Numbered from the stretch's first letter, positions 54,437 to 63,024 are shown. The stretch: DNA of 64,000 nt from G963677445 sp963678275 (GCA_963678275.1 OY782765.1:6634001-6698000); one strand, 5' to 3'. The notes: generated by a model not told the origin, from the sequence alone. Translations and numbers: made by a program.

Positions 54437-54985
54437 ATGAAAAACATGACGAACCAGCCTCATCTAAAGGAAATTTTCCGCAGTGAATACCAGGGGCTTT
54501 ATGAAGTTTATTTTTCAGCCGCGGAGGAATTAAGCGACGATACAAAGTTTGATCTGGAATATATAAAGGATTTGCACCTGAGGATGTTCCGGAAACTGTA
54601 TCTTTTCGCGGGGCATTACAGAACAACAGAACTGGAAAACAAAAATTTCAGGTGTGCCCGCTATGAGGAAATTCCCGGTTTGATGAAGAATCTGGATTCC
54701 GAATGGCTTAATAATATGCCTGCCAAATTCAGCAGCAGGGAGGAGCTGATAAAGTTTCAGGGAGCAATACATGGCAGTCTGCTTTATATCCAGCCATTCC
54801 GAAAAGGAAACGGATGGGTGGCGCGTCTGCTTGCCGATCTGATTAATCTTAAAGCCGGAGAAAATTTCCTTGACTGGGATTTGGCAGCAGATGAATATCC
54901 GGATGAATATAATCACTCAACCGGGGCGGCAGGTGAGGGCGATTTTGAGCCAATGCGGAGATTGATTGGTAAAATAATGAAGTAG
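54437..54985 (+). CDS. Fic-fold protein with altered active-site motif
   Basis: Protein of 182 residues. The fold is recognisable: LHLRMFRKLYLFAGHYRTTE, AKFSSREELIKFQGAIHGSL and the core QPFRKGNGWVARLLADL. Active Fic enzymes carry H-P-F-x-(D/E)-G-N-G-R-x-x-R. Here the catalytic His is Gln119, the metal-binding acid is Lys123 and the phosphate-binding Arg is Trp127. GNG and Arg130 remain. AMP transfer is therefore unlikely unless the chemistry has changed. It lies 80 bases after the MsrA-like gene and 140 bases from a convergent microprotein that carries the Fic-inhibitory motif. It could be a regulator, decoy or derived toxin. Confidence 0.78.
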   Translation: MKNMTNQPHLKEIFRSEYQGLYEVYFSAAEELSDDTKFDLEYIKDLHLRMFRKLYLFAGHYRTTELENKNFRCARYEEIPGLMKNLDSEWLNNMPAKFSSREELIKFQGAIHGSLLYIQPFRKGNGWVARLLADLINLKAGENFLDWDLAADEYPDEYNHSTGAAGEGDFEPMRRLIGKIMK

Positions 54986-55125
54986 ATGGAATTGATTCCT
55001 GATGATTTGGTAGTATTGCCTTTGAGCCTTGATGATGTTGTTGCCTGAGTTTGCCGAAAGCTTGCCATCCTTAAGTAACATTGATTTGAACAAACCTTAA
55101 TTGACCGGAAATAAGAGCAGGGCGA

Positions 55126-55287
55126 TTATTTCCTGAGGAAGGACTCCACAACTTTACCCAGTTCCGCGGCTTCTTTTTTTGATATGTGAAAACCTTCAAT
55201 TTTGCATGATGCGATACTCGATTTGAGGATGCCATTGCGGCGGGCGGTTTTGCTTTTTACAAACTTATTTGTTTTTGTAATTTTCAT
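55126..55287 (-). CDS. Fic-antitoxin-like (VbhA-type) microprotein
   Basis: Small protein of 53 residues from the ATG at 55287, chosen because the longer in-frame start would read through the tRNA gene and because GCGGGGAACT precedes this ATG. The N-terminus is basic (KITKTNKFVKSKTARR). The centre, SSIASCKIEGFHIS, contains the inhibitory motif (S/T)xxxE(G/N) as Ser27 to Glu31-Gly32. A helix AAELGKVVESFL ends it. In class I Fic systems a small antitoxin with this motif blocks ATP binding by the Fic toxin. Here it faces a Fic gene convergently instead of preceding it in an operon. It begins 27 bases after the tRNA-Arg gene on the same strand. Confidence 0.55.
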   Translation of the reverse strand: MKITKTNKFVKSKTARRNGILKSSIASCKIEGFHISKKEAAELGKVVESFLRK

Positions 55288-55313
55288 AGTTCCCCGCAGA
55301 TTTCTGATGGTAA

Positions 55314-55388
55314 TGGTACCCCCGGCAGGAATCGAACCTGCGCGCATGGCTCCGGAGGCCATCGCTCTATCCACTGAGCTACGGGGGC
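55314..55388 (-). tRNA. tRNA-Arg (anticodon CCG)
   Basis: Minus-strand cloverleaf of 75 bases including an encoded CCA. Acceptor GCCCCCG/CGGGGGT (one G-T pair), D arm GCTC...GAGC, anticodon arm ATGGC-CTCCGGA-GCCAT with anticodon CCG (reads CGG), T arm GCAGG-TTCGAAT-CCTGC, discriminator A. No integrase or att repeat adjoins it. Confidence 0.96.
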
Positions 55389-56070
55389 AAATTAACTGAC
55401 CTGCAAATATAAGGCCTTAAGTCGAAATTTTCCAGTAAATGATAAAGATTATTGTGGAGATAGTTGTTTTATTCCCCGGTGAATGGCGGGACGCGGAGGC
55501 TCTCAGGTAAGGAGGCGGATGTTGAGTTTTTGTGATTTGTAATATAATATATTCTGTTACGACTCGGCCAATTTATGATTACTCAGTTAGAAATCAAATT
55601 CTAAACAAAATGGTATAATTTTGAAAAATCTAAGCCGGTGGTTGAGCGGAGTCGAAACCAGCGGCGGAAGAAAGGCCACGAAGTCTCTAAAACACCAAAT
55701 CCCACGAAAGTAAATTACGAATTACAAATGAGGAATTAGGAATTCATGCAAAGATCGAAACCTTATTCTTTATTTTTTAACCTTCCAGGCAAATGAATAT
55801 CATTGCGTGAAAACATTTCTCTTTCAGGGAGTAAAATAAGCAGATTTCTTTCCGGATTAGTTCCAGCTCAAGGTAGATCAAACCCCTCCCGTCCTCCCCT
55901 TAAAATCTTAAGGGGAGGGGGTTCCGGTCACTAATTATTAAAGAGATTTCAATAGGTTGCATTTTCTCTAATTGTTGCTGATAAATTTGAAATTTGGCGT
56001 TTTCCAAATTGGGGCTGCTTTGTGGCTTAGATATTTACCCCCAAAAATTAACCTGATCAACTTCAAAAAA
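55389..56070. other. Gene-free region with repeat fragments
   Basis: No gene. Holds the GAGCGGAGTCGAAAC palindrome (left half, about 55632-55670), a fragment of the 190-bp array unit (about 55574-55612), a copy of the CTTATTCTTTATTTTTTAAC dispersed segment (about 55764), and a C-rich/G-rich palindrome CCCTCCC...CTTAAGGGGAGGGG at about 55887-55920. Confidence 0.5.
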
Positions 56071-56178
56071 GATTAGTGCAGATTTTTCTTCCCGGTGTTA
56101 CCAGTGACTTCCCGGATTTCAAGACTTGGGACATGGTATTCTTTTCATTTTTCAGAATTATACCAAATCGTAAATATG

Positions 56179-56336
56179 GTGTACCTGACGGCACACCGCA
56201 TTTCCAGCTTTTTTCTGTTTTACCAATATGATGTCCCTAACGGGACAAAAAAAATGATGTATAAAATTGCCCCGTCAGGGGCAAAATATTGGTAGAAAAA
56301 AAATGAAGAGACGACCAAGTGTGCCGTCAGGTACAC
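56179..56336. repeat. Nested-palindrome (REPIN-like) element, copy 2
   Basis: Outer ends GTGTACC-TGAC-GGCACAC and GTGTGCC-GTCA-GGTACAC (56319-56336). Internal hairpins TGTCCC-TAAC-GGGACA and TTGCCCC-GTCA-GGGGCAA between TACCAATAT and ATATTGGTA. 158 bases; same layout as 41988-42149. Confidence 0.75.
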
Positions 56337-56588
56337 AATATCACACGCGCTGAATAATACTCGGAACCTGCGGCAAGGCAAAGAGCAAATAAAGGTGGAA
56401 AAAACCTTATTCTTTGTTTTTTTAACCTTAGTAGCAGAGGAAACCATCCGACCAAATTAAAACTTATTAACCTAATAAAAGATTAGTGCAGATTTTTCTT
56501 CCCGGTGTTACCAGTGACTTCCCGGATTTCAAGACTTGGGACATGGTATTCTTTTCATTTTTCAGAATTATATCAAATCGTAAATATG

Positions 56589-56746
56589 GTGTACCTGACG
56601 GCACACCGCATTTCCAGCTTTTTTCTGTTTTACCAATATGATGTCCCTAACGGGACAAAAAAAAATGGTGTATAAGATTGCCCCGTTAGGGGCAAAATAT
56701 TGGTAGAAAAAAATGGAGAAACGACCAAGTGTGCCGTCAGGTACAC
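56589..56746. repeat. Nested-palindrome (REPIN-like) element, copy 3
   Basis: 158 bases, with ends at 56589 and 56746. The internal hairpin is TTGCCCC-GTTA-GGGGCAA, where copy 2 has GTCA in the loop, so the loop varies only at its pyrimidine. Part of the 410-bp tandem duplication. Confidence 0.75.
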
Positions 56747-57110
56747 AATATTACTCACGCTGAATAATACTCGGAACCTGCGGTAAGGCAGAGAGCAAAT
56801 AAAGGTGGAAAAAACCTTATTTCAATTTTTTGACCTTAGTGGCAGAGGTAAGCACTCAACAAAAATAGACCTTATTAATCTTATCTGACTGGGCAGTATT
56901 ACCAGCGGAATTTGTTCAAGGATTTGGAAAAGAGCACAGAACAGGATTACGGGGATTAAAAAGATTAACAGGATAAAAGTCTGCCATCTAAATCCAAATC
57001 GAAATCGTTATCGAAATCGGTTTTTGAAGAAAGTTGAGCAGGCTTATGAGGGGGATGATTGGTTGAGCGACGGTCCTGGCAGTATTCACTTTTTTAGGTG
57101 GAGGAATTAC

Positions 57111-58290
57111 GATTACTCCGTAAGCAGTCAAATTCTACGCAAATTGGCAAAATTATTACTAATCGGTAGTAAAAATCGGCATTAGATTCCGGTCTTTTTG
57201 CAAAGGACGCAAAAAACCGGAATGACAAGTAATTGGTAACACTTGGGGAAAGCCAATTCGTAATTCGTAATTCCTCATTATCTCTGGCTTTCCAGTCTAT
57301 GATTACTCCGTAAGCAGTCAAATTCTACGCAAAATGGCAAAATTATTACTAATCGGTAGTAAAAATCGGCATTAGATTCCGGTCTTTTTGCAAAGGACGC
57401 AAAAAACCGGAATGACAATTAATTGGTAATACCTGGGGAAAGTCAATTCCTAATTCGTAATTCCTCATTATCTCTGGCTTTCCAGTCTATGATTACTCCG
57501 TAAGGAGTTAAATTCTACGCAAAATGGCAAAATTATTACTAATCGGTAGTAAAAATCGGCATTAGATTCCGGTCTTTTTGCAAAGGACGCAAAAAAACCA
57601 GAATGACAAGTAATTGGTAACATCTGGGGAAAGTCAATTCCTAATTCGTAATTCGTAATTCCTCATTGTCTCTGGCTTTCCAGTCTACGATTACTCCGTA
57701 AGAAGTAAAATTCTACGCAAAATGGAAAAGTTTTTATCTGATTGCCAGTAAAATTTGGCATTAGATTCCGGTCTTTTTGCAAAGGACGCAAAAAACCGGA
57801 ATGACAATTAATTGGTAATACCTGGGGAAAGCCAATTCGTAATTCGTAATTCCTCATTATCTCTGGCTTTCCAGTCTATGATTACTCCGTAAGGAGTTAA
57901 ATTCTACGCAAAATGGCAAAATTATTACTAATCGGTAGTAAAAATCGGCATTAGATTCCGGTCTTTTTGCAAAGGACGCAAAAAACCGGAATGACAATTA
58001 ATTGGTAATACCTGGGGAAAGTCAATTCCTAATTCGTAATTCGTAATTCCTCATTATCTCTGGCTTTCCAGTCTATGATTACTCCGTAAGGAGTTAAATT
58101 CTACGCAAAATGGAAAAGTTTTTATCTGATTGCCAGTAAAATTTGGCATTAGATTCCGGTCTTTTTGCAAAGGACGCAAAAAACCGGAATGACAATTAAT
58201 TGGTAATACCTGGGGAAAGTCAATTCCTAATTCCTAATTCGTAATTCGTAATTCCTCATTATCTCTGGCTTGCCAGTTTATGATTACAAT
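57111..58290. repeat. Tandem array, six units of about 190-205 bp
   Basis: Units start with GATTACTCCGTAAG at 57111, 57301, 57491, 57689, 57880 and 58077; a truncated start is at 58282. Each contains a 15-base-arm hairpin ATTCCGGTCTTTTTGC / GCAAAAAACCGGAAT around AAAGGAC. The junction is a short AATTCGT/AATTCCT microsatellite whose copy number explains most of the length differences. The internal segment exists in two versions: ATTACTAATCGGTAGTAAAA (units 1, 2, 3, 5) and TTTTATCTGATTGCCAGTAA (units 4, 6). Short open frames on the minus strand are by-products of the repeat. Confidence 0.9.
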
Positions 58291-58412
58291 TACGATTACG
58301 ATGTGTGGGGAAACAGACCAATTTAATGAGAATTTGAAGGTGAAAGGAATCTGTGGAATATTTTATATCAAAAATCATTATATTTTGTTGATAAAATATC
58401 AGGAATAATGTG

Positions 58413-58871
58413 ATGTATGAAGAAAGAATAAATGAACTTGGGATACACATCCCAAAAGCGCCTGATCCGCTGGCTGTTTATATCCCCGCTGTCAGGGAAG
58501 GAAATATGGTATATACAGCGGGACAGATACCACTTTCAGGCGGTGAATTAAAATTCAGCGGGAAGGTTGGGCAGGACCTTGATGTTGAAACAGCGCAGAA
58601 AGCCGCGGAACTTTGCGCCATAAATTGTCTGAGTGTTGTTAAATCTGTAGCTGGAAATCTCGATAATATAGAGAGAATATTAAAACTTACGGTGTTTGTA
58701 AACAGCGCGCCGGGATTTACCGAACAGCATAAAGTGGCTAACGGAGCCTCGGAACTTATCGGCAAAATTTTTGGCGACACGGGAAAACATGCCCGAAGCG
58801 CTGTGGGAGTAAATGAACTGCCGATAAATTCAGCGGTCGAAGTGGAAATGATTGTTAAACTTAAGAGTTGA
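58413..58871 (+). CDS. ridA: RidA (YjgF/YER057c/UK114) family enamine/imine deaminase
   Basis: Protein of 152 residues from the ATG at 58413 (AGGAATA upstream); a GTG one codon earlier is less likely. RidA-type trimeric barrel with GNMVYTAGQIPLSG, LKLTVFVNSAPGF and the C-terminal signature SAVGVNELPINSAVEVEM, where the family Arg that binds the carboxylate corresponds to ARSAVG. It hydrolyses reactive 2-aminoacrylate-type imines. It precedes panD by 64 bases, so the two are probably co-transcribed. The 152-residue length with an IHIPKAPDPLAVYIPA start fits the longer RidA subgroup. Confidence 0.9.
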   Translation: MYEERINELGIHIPKAPDPLAVYIPAVREGNMVYTAGQIPLSGGELKFSGKVGQDLDVETAQKAAELCAINCLSVVKSVAGNLDNIERILKLTVFVNSAPGFTEQHKVANGASELIGKIFGDTGKHARSAVGVNELPINSAVEVEMIVKLKS

Positions 58872-58935
58872 ATTTAAGATTAATTTTGATTGTTATTATT
58901 ATGAAAATGATTTAGATGAACGGACGGATGAAATG

Positions 58936-59289
58936 ATGCTTGAAATGTTCAAAGGAAAAATACACAACGCTACTATAACAGACGCGAATCTTCATTATGA
59001 AGGGAGCCTGACAGTTGATACCGAACTTCTGGAAGCTTCCGGGATTCTTGTATGGGAAAAGGTTCAGGTTGTGAATGTCACAAACGGCAACCGTTTCGAA
59101 ACCTATACGATTCCGGGTGAGGCTGGAAAAGGTGATATATGTCTTAACGGCGCCGCAGCGCGGCTTGGAGAACCGGGAGATAAGGTTATAATTATTGCCT
59201 ATGCCCATATGGATGAGAAAGAGGCGCGCGGACACAGTCCTAAAGTAGTTATTGTAGATGAAAAAAATAAAATAAGCAAGAAACTTTAG
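58936..59289 (+). CDS. panD: Aspartate 1-decarboxylase (pantothenate pathway)
   Basis: Pyruvoyl-dependent decarboxylase that makes beta-alanine for pantothenate and CoA. I start at 58936 (MLEMFKGKIHNATITDANLH), matching the normal N-terminus; an ATG lies one codon upstream and a longer frame begins inside ridA. The self-cleavage site is YEGSLTVD (Gly-Ser bond, Ser becomes the pyruvoyl group). Further signatures are VWEKVQVVNVTNG, GDICLNGAAARLGEPGDKVI and IIAYA. About 117 residues, normal length. No other pantothenate genes are in the window. Confidence 0.93.
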   Translation: MLEMFKGKIHNATITDANLHYEGSLTVDTELLEASGILVWEKVQVVNVTNGNRFETYTIPGEAGKGDICLNGAAARLGEPGDKVIIIAYAHMDEKEARGHSPKVVIVDEKNKISKKL

Positions 59290-59326
59290 ACACTTCTTTT
59301 TGTAAAATGAGAAAAAAGGTAATATT

Positions 59327-59809
59327 ATGAAGAAGTTTCTTTTACTATTCCTGGTAATTTCCACTGCCGCTATTTACGGACAATTTAAAGAAGAACTGGG
59401 TGAAAAAGTAAGCATCAAGGAATCGATCGGTTCCGATCAGCCATCATCTTTTTTTACCGGTTTTTTTAATCCTGAAAATCTCACAATGTCGCATAGTGTA
59501 AGTATGTCCTATACAGCTATGGGGAATCATGGAATAGCGCTTGGCGTTTATACCAATCATCTTGCTTATAAATTCAGCGAAAAATTTAATCTTGAGGTTG
59601 ACGCGAGTCTGGTTAATTCACCCTATAGCAGCTTCGGTGATGATTTCAGCAGCCGGATAAACGGAATTTATCTGAGCAGAGCCCGGTTAAATTATCAGCC
59701 TTCGGATAATACATTTATTACACTTCAGTTCAGACAGGTCCCTTCAGGAATGGGATATGGTTACCGCAGTCCATTTTATTCAAATAATGATTATTGGTTT
59801 GGATGGTAA
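59327..59809 (+). CDS. Exported outer-membrane-like protein of unknown function
   Basis: Protein of 160 residues with a signal peptide (MKKFLLLFLVISTAAIYGQ). The body has alternating hydrophobic/polar strands (LTMSHSVSMSYTAMGNHGIA, LAYKFSEKFNLEVDASLV, INGIYLSRARLNYQPSD) as in a small outer-membrane barrel and ends in aromatic residues (NNDYWFGW). It lies in a co-directional cluster between panD and the LytR_C gene. No specific family recognised. Confidence 0.75.
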   Translation: MKKFLLLFLVISTAAIYGQFKEELGEKVSIKESIGSDQPSSFFTGFFNPENLTMSHSVSMSYTAMGNHGIALGVYTNHLAYKFSEKFNLEVDASLVNSPYSSFGDDFSSRINGIYLSRARLNYQPSDNTFITLQFRQVPSGMGYGYRSPFYSNNDYWFGW

Positions 59810-59828
59810 TTATTCATAAAAAGACGAA

Positions 59829-60305
59829 GTGGTTTTGAGCAAAAGCAGAGGTAATAAAAAATCGGGCGGATGGACGATATCAGGCGTCGGACTGAACCTG
59901 GTTATAACCTTATTGGCGTTAACCATTATTGTCCTGGGTTTTTCATTAATAAATAAATTAAAAACCATTGATGAAAGCGGACGGATAGAATCGGGCAACA
60001 GACCGGATGAAATTATCCAGATTGAAGTTCTGAACGGATGCGGTATAAGCGGCATAGCCGATCGTTTTACCGAATATCTCAGGGCAAGAGGTTTTGATGT
60101 TGTTAAGACCGGGAATTACGCGAATTTTGATGTTATCAATACGATGGTTATCGACAGGATGGGGAAAAAGATAAATGCCGCGGCAGTGGCGGCGGAGCTT
60201 AATGTGGCTTCTGATAACGTATCGGTACAGATCAATAAAGAATATTTCCTCGATGTTACTGTTATAATAGGAAAAGATTATTTGAATTTATCTCCATTAA
60301 ATTAA
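59829..60305 (+). CDS. Membrane-anchored LytR_C domain protein
   Basis: Protein of 158 residues, predicted GTG start at 59829 (an alternative TTG lies two codons downstream). One transmembrane helix (GVGLNLVITLLALTIIVLGF, about 19-38), then a linker and a LytR C-terminal domain (IQIEVLNGCGISGIADRFTE, YLRARGFDVVKTGNYANFD, TMVIDRMG, VIIGKDYLNL). LytR_C domains occur on envelope proteins and may bind cell-wall polymer. In Ignavibacteria-like genomes such genes often precede rsfS; here rsfS starts 9 bases downstream, so they are in one operon. Confidence 0.82.
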   Translation: MVLSKSRGNKKSGGWTISGVGLNLVITLLALTIIVLGFSLINKLKTIDESGRIESGNRPDEIIQIEVLNGCGISGIADRFTEYLRARGFDVVKTGNYANFDVINTMVIDRMGKKINAAAVAAELNVASDNVSVQINKEYFLDVTVIIGKDYLNLSPLN

Positions 60306-60314
60306 GAGGATATT

Positions 60315-60683
60315 TTGGAGCAGAAAAAATTTAGTGACGCAATAATTGAATTAATTCTATCGAAAAAAGGAAAAAATATAAAAATTTTGGAAATGGGTAA
60401 AATAAGCAGCATCGCCGACCGGTTTATTATCTGTTCGGGTGATTCCGATCTTCACGTAAAAGCGATCGCTGATGAAATAGATAAAGACCTCCGTGACAAA
60501 GGTATTAAATGTTATCATAAAGAAGGTTATGATTCTCTGAACTGGGTTATCCTTGATTATTTCGATACGGTTGTTCATGTTTTCAGGGAGTCCTCACGAA
60601 ATTATTACAACCTGGAAAAACTGTGGGGCGACGCTCCATTCGAGATTATTGAAGAAAGTTATGAAGATTTGGAAACCAACTGA
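60315..60683 (+). CDS. rsfS: Ribosomal silencing factor RsfS
   Basis: RsfS/Iojap protein of 122 residues that binds ribosomal protein uL14 and keeps the 50S subunit from joining 30S. TTG start with AGAGGA just upstream. Signatures: ISSIADRFIICSGDSDLHVK (SxxTDYFVICSG family motif), AIADEIDKDL, the GYDSLNWVILDYFDTVVHVF core and YYNLEKLWGDAP. Length and motifs are normal. It lies between the LytR_C gene and argS on the same strand. Confidence 0.93.
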   Translation: MEQKKFSDAIIELILSKKGKNIKILEMGKISSIADRFIICSGDSDLHVKAIADEIDKDLRDKGIKCYHKEGYDSLNWVILDYFDTVVHVFRESSRNYYNLEKLWGDAPFEIIEESYEDLETN

Positions 60684-60699
60684 CCCACGGAGAAATGAG

Positions 60700-62325
60700 T
60701 TGAAAGATTATATAATATCATTATTTAATAAGCTATCAGAAAAATTAGAATATATAGCCGGACTGGATCTGACATTTTCAGCGCCTGCCCAGGAAACTCA
60801 TGGCGATCTTTCCACGAATGTCGCCATGACGCTTACAAAAAAACTTCGTAAGAATCCCCGCCAGATCGCTGCTGAAATAACAGACGCCCTGGACTATGAT
60901 GAAAGGATAATAAGTAAAATTGAAATTGCGGGACCCGGTTTTATTAACTTTTTCTTTAATCCCGAATATGTGGCTTCAATAGTTCCGGTTATCATCAGGG
61001 AAGGTGAAAATTATGGCAGATCAGTTATAAACAATGGGAAAAGCGCTATTGTAGAGTTTGTTTCCGCTAATCCTACAGGCCCTCTTACTGTCGGTCATGG
61101 ACGCAATGCCGTCATCGGAGATACTATCGCCACGATGCTTGAATGGACCGGGTATAAAGTTGACCGGGAATACTATTTTAATAACGCAGGCAGGCAGATG
61201 AGAATCCTGGGAGAATCACTCAGGCTTCGTTATATGGCTTTATGCGGTGAGGAGAATGAGTTCCCCGAAGAATATTACCAGGGGGAGTATCTCGTTGATA
61301 TTGCCAGATCACTTTTTGAGAGGGAAGGTGACTCTTTGAAAAATAACGAAGTGTCATTTTTCAAAGATATCGCGGAAAGGGAAATTTTCAGGGATATTGA
61401 GAATACACTTTCAAATATCAATATAAAGATGAAGAGTTTCTTTAATGAACATAGTCTTTATGAAGATGGGAAAATAGAGGAGGTATTGAAGAGTTTTCAG
61501 GAAAAGAATCTTTCCTATGAAAAAGAAGGAGCAAAATGGCTAAAGCTGACAGAACTTGGAATGGAACAGGATAAAGTAATGGTAAAATCTACCGGGGAGC
61601 CGACTTACAGGCTGCCTGATATAGCTTACCATATAACAAAGTTTGAGAGAGAATATGACCTTATAGTCGACCTTTTCGGCTCAGATCACGCGGCGACATA
61701 CCCCGATGTTATGGCCGCCCTGAAAGCGCTTGGTTATGATACTGAGAAGGTAAAAGTGCTGATCCATCAATTTGTCACCATTATGGAGGGAAAAGAAGTT
61801 GTCAAGATGTCAACGAGGAAGGCAAACTTCATTACTCTCGATGAATTGACAGAAGAGGTGGGAAGAGATGTAGTCCGCTACTTTTTTATAATGCGCGGCA
61901 TTTCAAGCCATCTCAATTTTGATCTTCAGCTTGCCAAAAAACATTCGGATGAAAATCCTGTATTCTATCTTCAGTACGCTCACGCCCGAATCTGTTCAAT
62001 CCTCCGGATGGCTGATAAGGAAGGATTGGAACCTGATGATTCTTTATATCGCTTGCTGACTGCCCCCTCGGAAATTACACTTATGAAAAAACTCCACCAG
62101 TTTCCGGGAGAGATTTTATACAGCACATCTGGTTTTGAGCCTCACAGGATTGCCAATTATCTCGAAGAGCTGGCCGCGCTTTTCCACAAATTTTATACCG
62201 AATGCAGGATTATCGGAGTTGAAAAGGATTTATCCTCGGCGAGAATGGCTCTCGCGATCGCGGTTCAGACCGTACTGAAAAACGGATTAGGAATTTTGGG
62301 ACTATCGGCTCCGGATAGAATGTAA
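60700..62325 (+). CDS. argS: Arginyl-tRNA synthetase
   Basis: Class I aminoacyl-tRNA synthetase of about 541 residues. I chose the TTG at 60700 (GGAG 8 bases upstream, 16 bases after the rsfS stop), giving LKDYIISLFNKLSEKL as the first helix; an in-frame ATG lies at 60661 inside rsfS. N-terminal tRNA D-loop domain (FSAPAQETHGDLSTNVAM), HIGH-type motif ANPTGPLTVGHGRNAVIGD, SDHAATYPDVMAALKALGYD, KMSK-type VKMSTRKANF, and an anticodon-binding helical domain (NYLEELAALFHKFYTECRII) at the end. It loads Arg onto tRNAs including the tRNA-Arg(CCG) at 55314-55388. It converges on comF with a 2-base gap. Confidence 0.95.
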   Translation: MKDYIISLFNKLSEKLEYIAGLDLTFSAPAQETHGDLSTNVAMTLTKKLRKNPRQIAAEITDALDYDERIISKIEIAGPGFINFFFNPEYVASIVPVIIREGENYGRSVINNGKSAIVEFVSANPTGPLTVGHGRNAVIGDTIATMLEWTGYKVDREYYFNNAGRQMRILGESLRLRYMALCGEENEFPEEYYQGEYLVDIARSLFEREGDSLKNNEVSFFKDIAEREIFRDIENTLSNINIKMKSFFNEHSLYEDGKIEEVLKSFQEKNLSYEKEGAKWLKLTELGMEQDKVMVKSTGEPTYRLPDIAYHITKFEREYDLIVDLFGSDHAATYPDVMAALKALGYDTEKVKVLIHQFVTIMEGKEVVKMSTRKANFITLDELTEEVGRDVVRYFFIMRGISSHLNFDLQLAKKHSDENPVFYLQYAHARICSILRMADKEGLEPDDSLYRLLTAPSEITLMKKLHQFPGEILYSTSGFEPHRIANYLEELAALFHKFYTECRIIGVEKDLSSARMALAIAVQTVLKNGLGILGLSAPDRM

Positions 62326-62327
62326 CT

Positions 62328-63008
62328 TTATAAAGCGGCGGCAGAAACCGCGCATACCCGTATGGCTCCGGCTGATTTCAGAGCTTTTGCCGCCTCATTT
62401 GTAGTTGCCCCGGTAGTGATAACATCATCAACGAGTAAAACAGCCTTATTCTTTATTTCCTCATTTTTTTTAACCCTGAATGCTCCCTTTACATTTTTTA
62501 TCCTTTCCTCTTTGTGGAGGAACGTTTGAGTTGAGGTATACCTCGTTCTTTCCAGAATTTTCAGGTTGTAAGCAATACCTGATGAGCTGCCTAATCCCCT
62601 GACTATATAATCTGTCTGGTTGAATCCCCGTTCAGCTTTTTTAATCCGGTGCAGGGGAACAGGGGTGATAAGGTCCGGCTTCCATTCGGAAATAAAACCG
62701 GACATATTCAGGGCGATAAGTTTGCCGAGGAATTTACCCACGGTAAATCTTCTTTTATATTTCAAATGGTGAAGCAGCGCCTGAACAGGGGATTCTTTTT
62801 CAAAAATAAAGAGGGGTCTGAACTGATCAACATAATGATCTGAGCCAAATTTTTCGGCATATTCAATACTCAGATATTTTTTATCGGGCAGCTTGATTTT
62901 CGCGAAACATTCCTCACAGATTATCTCTTCATCAGCAGTAAGCTTATTTCCGCAGGCCGGACAAATACGGGGTAACATAAAATCGAGAAGAGATCGGATT
63001 ACCACCAT
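62328..63008 (-). CDS. comF: ComF-family phosphoribosyltransferase-like protein
   Basis: Protein of 226 residues. N-terminal zinc-finger: CPACGNKL...CEECFAKI (Cys at about 16, 19, 31, 34). C-terminal type I phosphoribosyltransferase fold with the PRPP loop AVLLVDDVITTGATTNEAAK. ComF proteins support DNA uptake and single-strand DNA handling in naturally competent bacteria. No other competence genes are in the window, and many Bacteroidota carry comF alone. It ends 2 bases from the argS stop. Confidence 0.9.
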   Translation of the reverse strand: MVVIRSLLDFMLPRICPACGNKLTADEEIICEECFAKIKLPDKKYLSIEYAEKFGSDHYVDQFRPLFIFEKESPVQALLHHLKYKRRFTVGKFLGKLIALNMSGFISEWKPDLITPVPLHRIKKAERGFNQTDYIVRGLGSSSGIAYNLKILERTRYTSTQTFLHKEERIKNVKGAFRVKKNEEIKNKAVLLVDDVITTGATTNEAAKALKSAGAIRVCAVSAAAL

Positions 63009-63024
63009 TTACTACCTTACCCGG

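Larger units (their letters stand above)
56071..56880. repeat. 410-bp tandem duplication containing two REPIN-like elements
   Basis: GATTAGTGCAGATTTTTCTT begins at 56071 and again at 56481. The two units agree over almost their whole length, including the REPIN-like element and the trailing AACCTTAG(C/T)(A/G)GCAGAGG segment. Small differences (CAGGGG/TAGGGG, GGCAAAGAG/GGCAGAGAG) show they have diverged slightly. Open frames here (VYLTAH-type) are repeat translations, not genes. Confidence 0.8.

Noticed and set aside
55314..55388. tRNA-Arg as an integration site of a genomic island
   Set aside because: No integrase, no direct repeat of the tRNA 3' end and no change in gene character were found on either side.
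56095..56447. Open frames of the VYLTAH...QYDVPNGT type, also at 41874-42161
   Set aside because: They are translations of the nested-palindrome repeat, present on both strands because the repeat is palindromic.
57094..57857. Minus-strand frames in the tandem array and the array as a CRISPR
   Set aside because: Units are 190-205 bp, with near-identical content and no short repeat/unique spacer pattern; no cas genes. The frames are repeat by-products.
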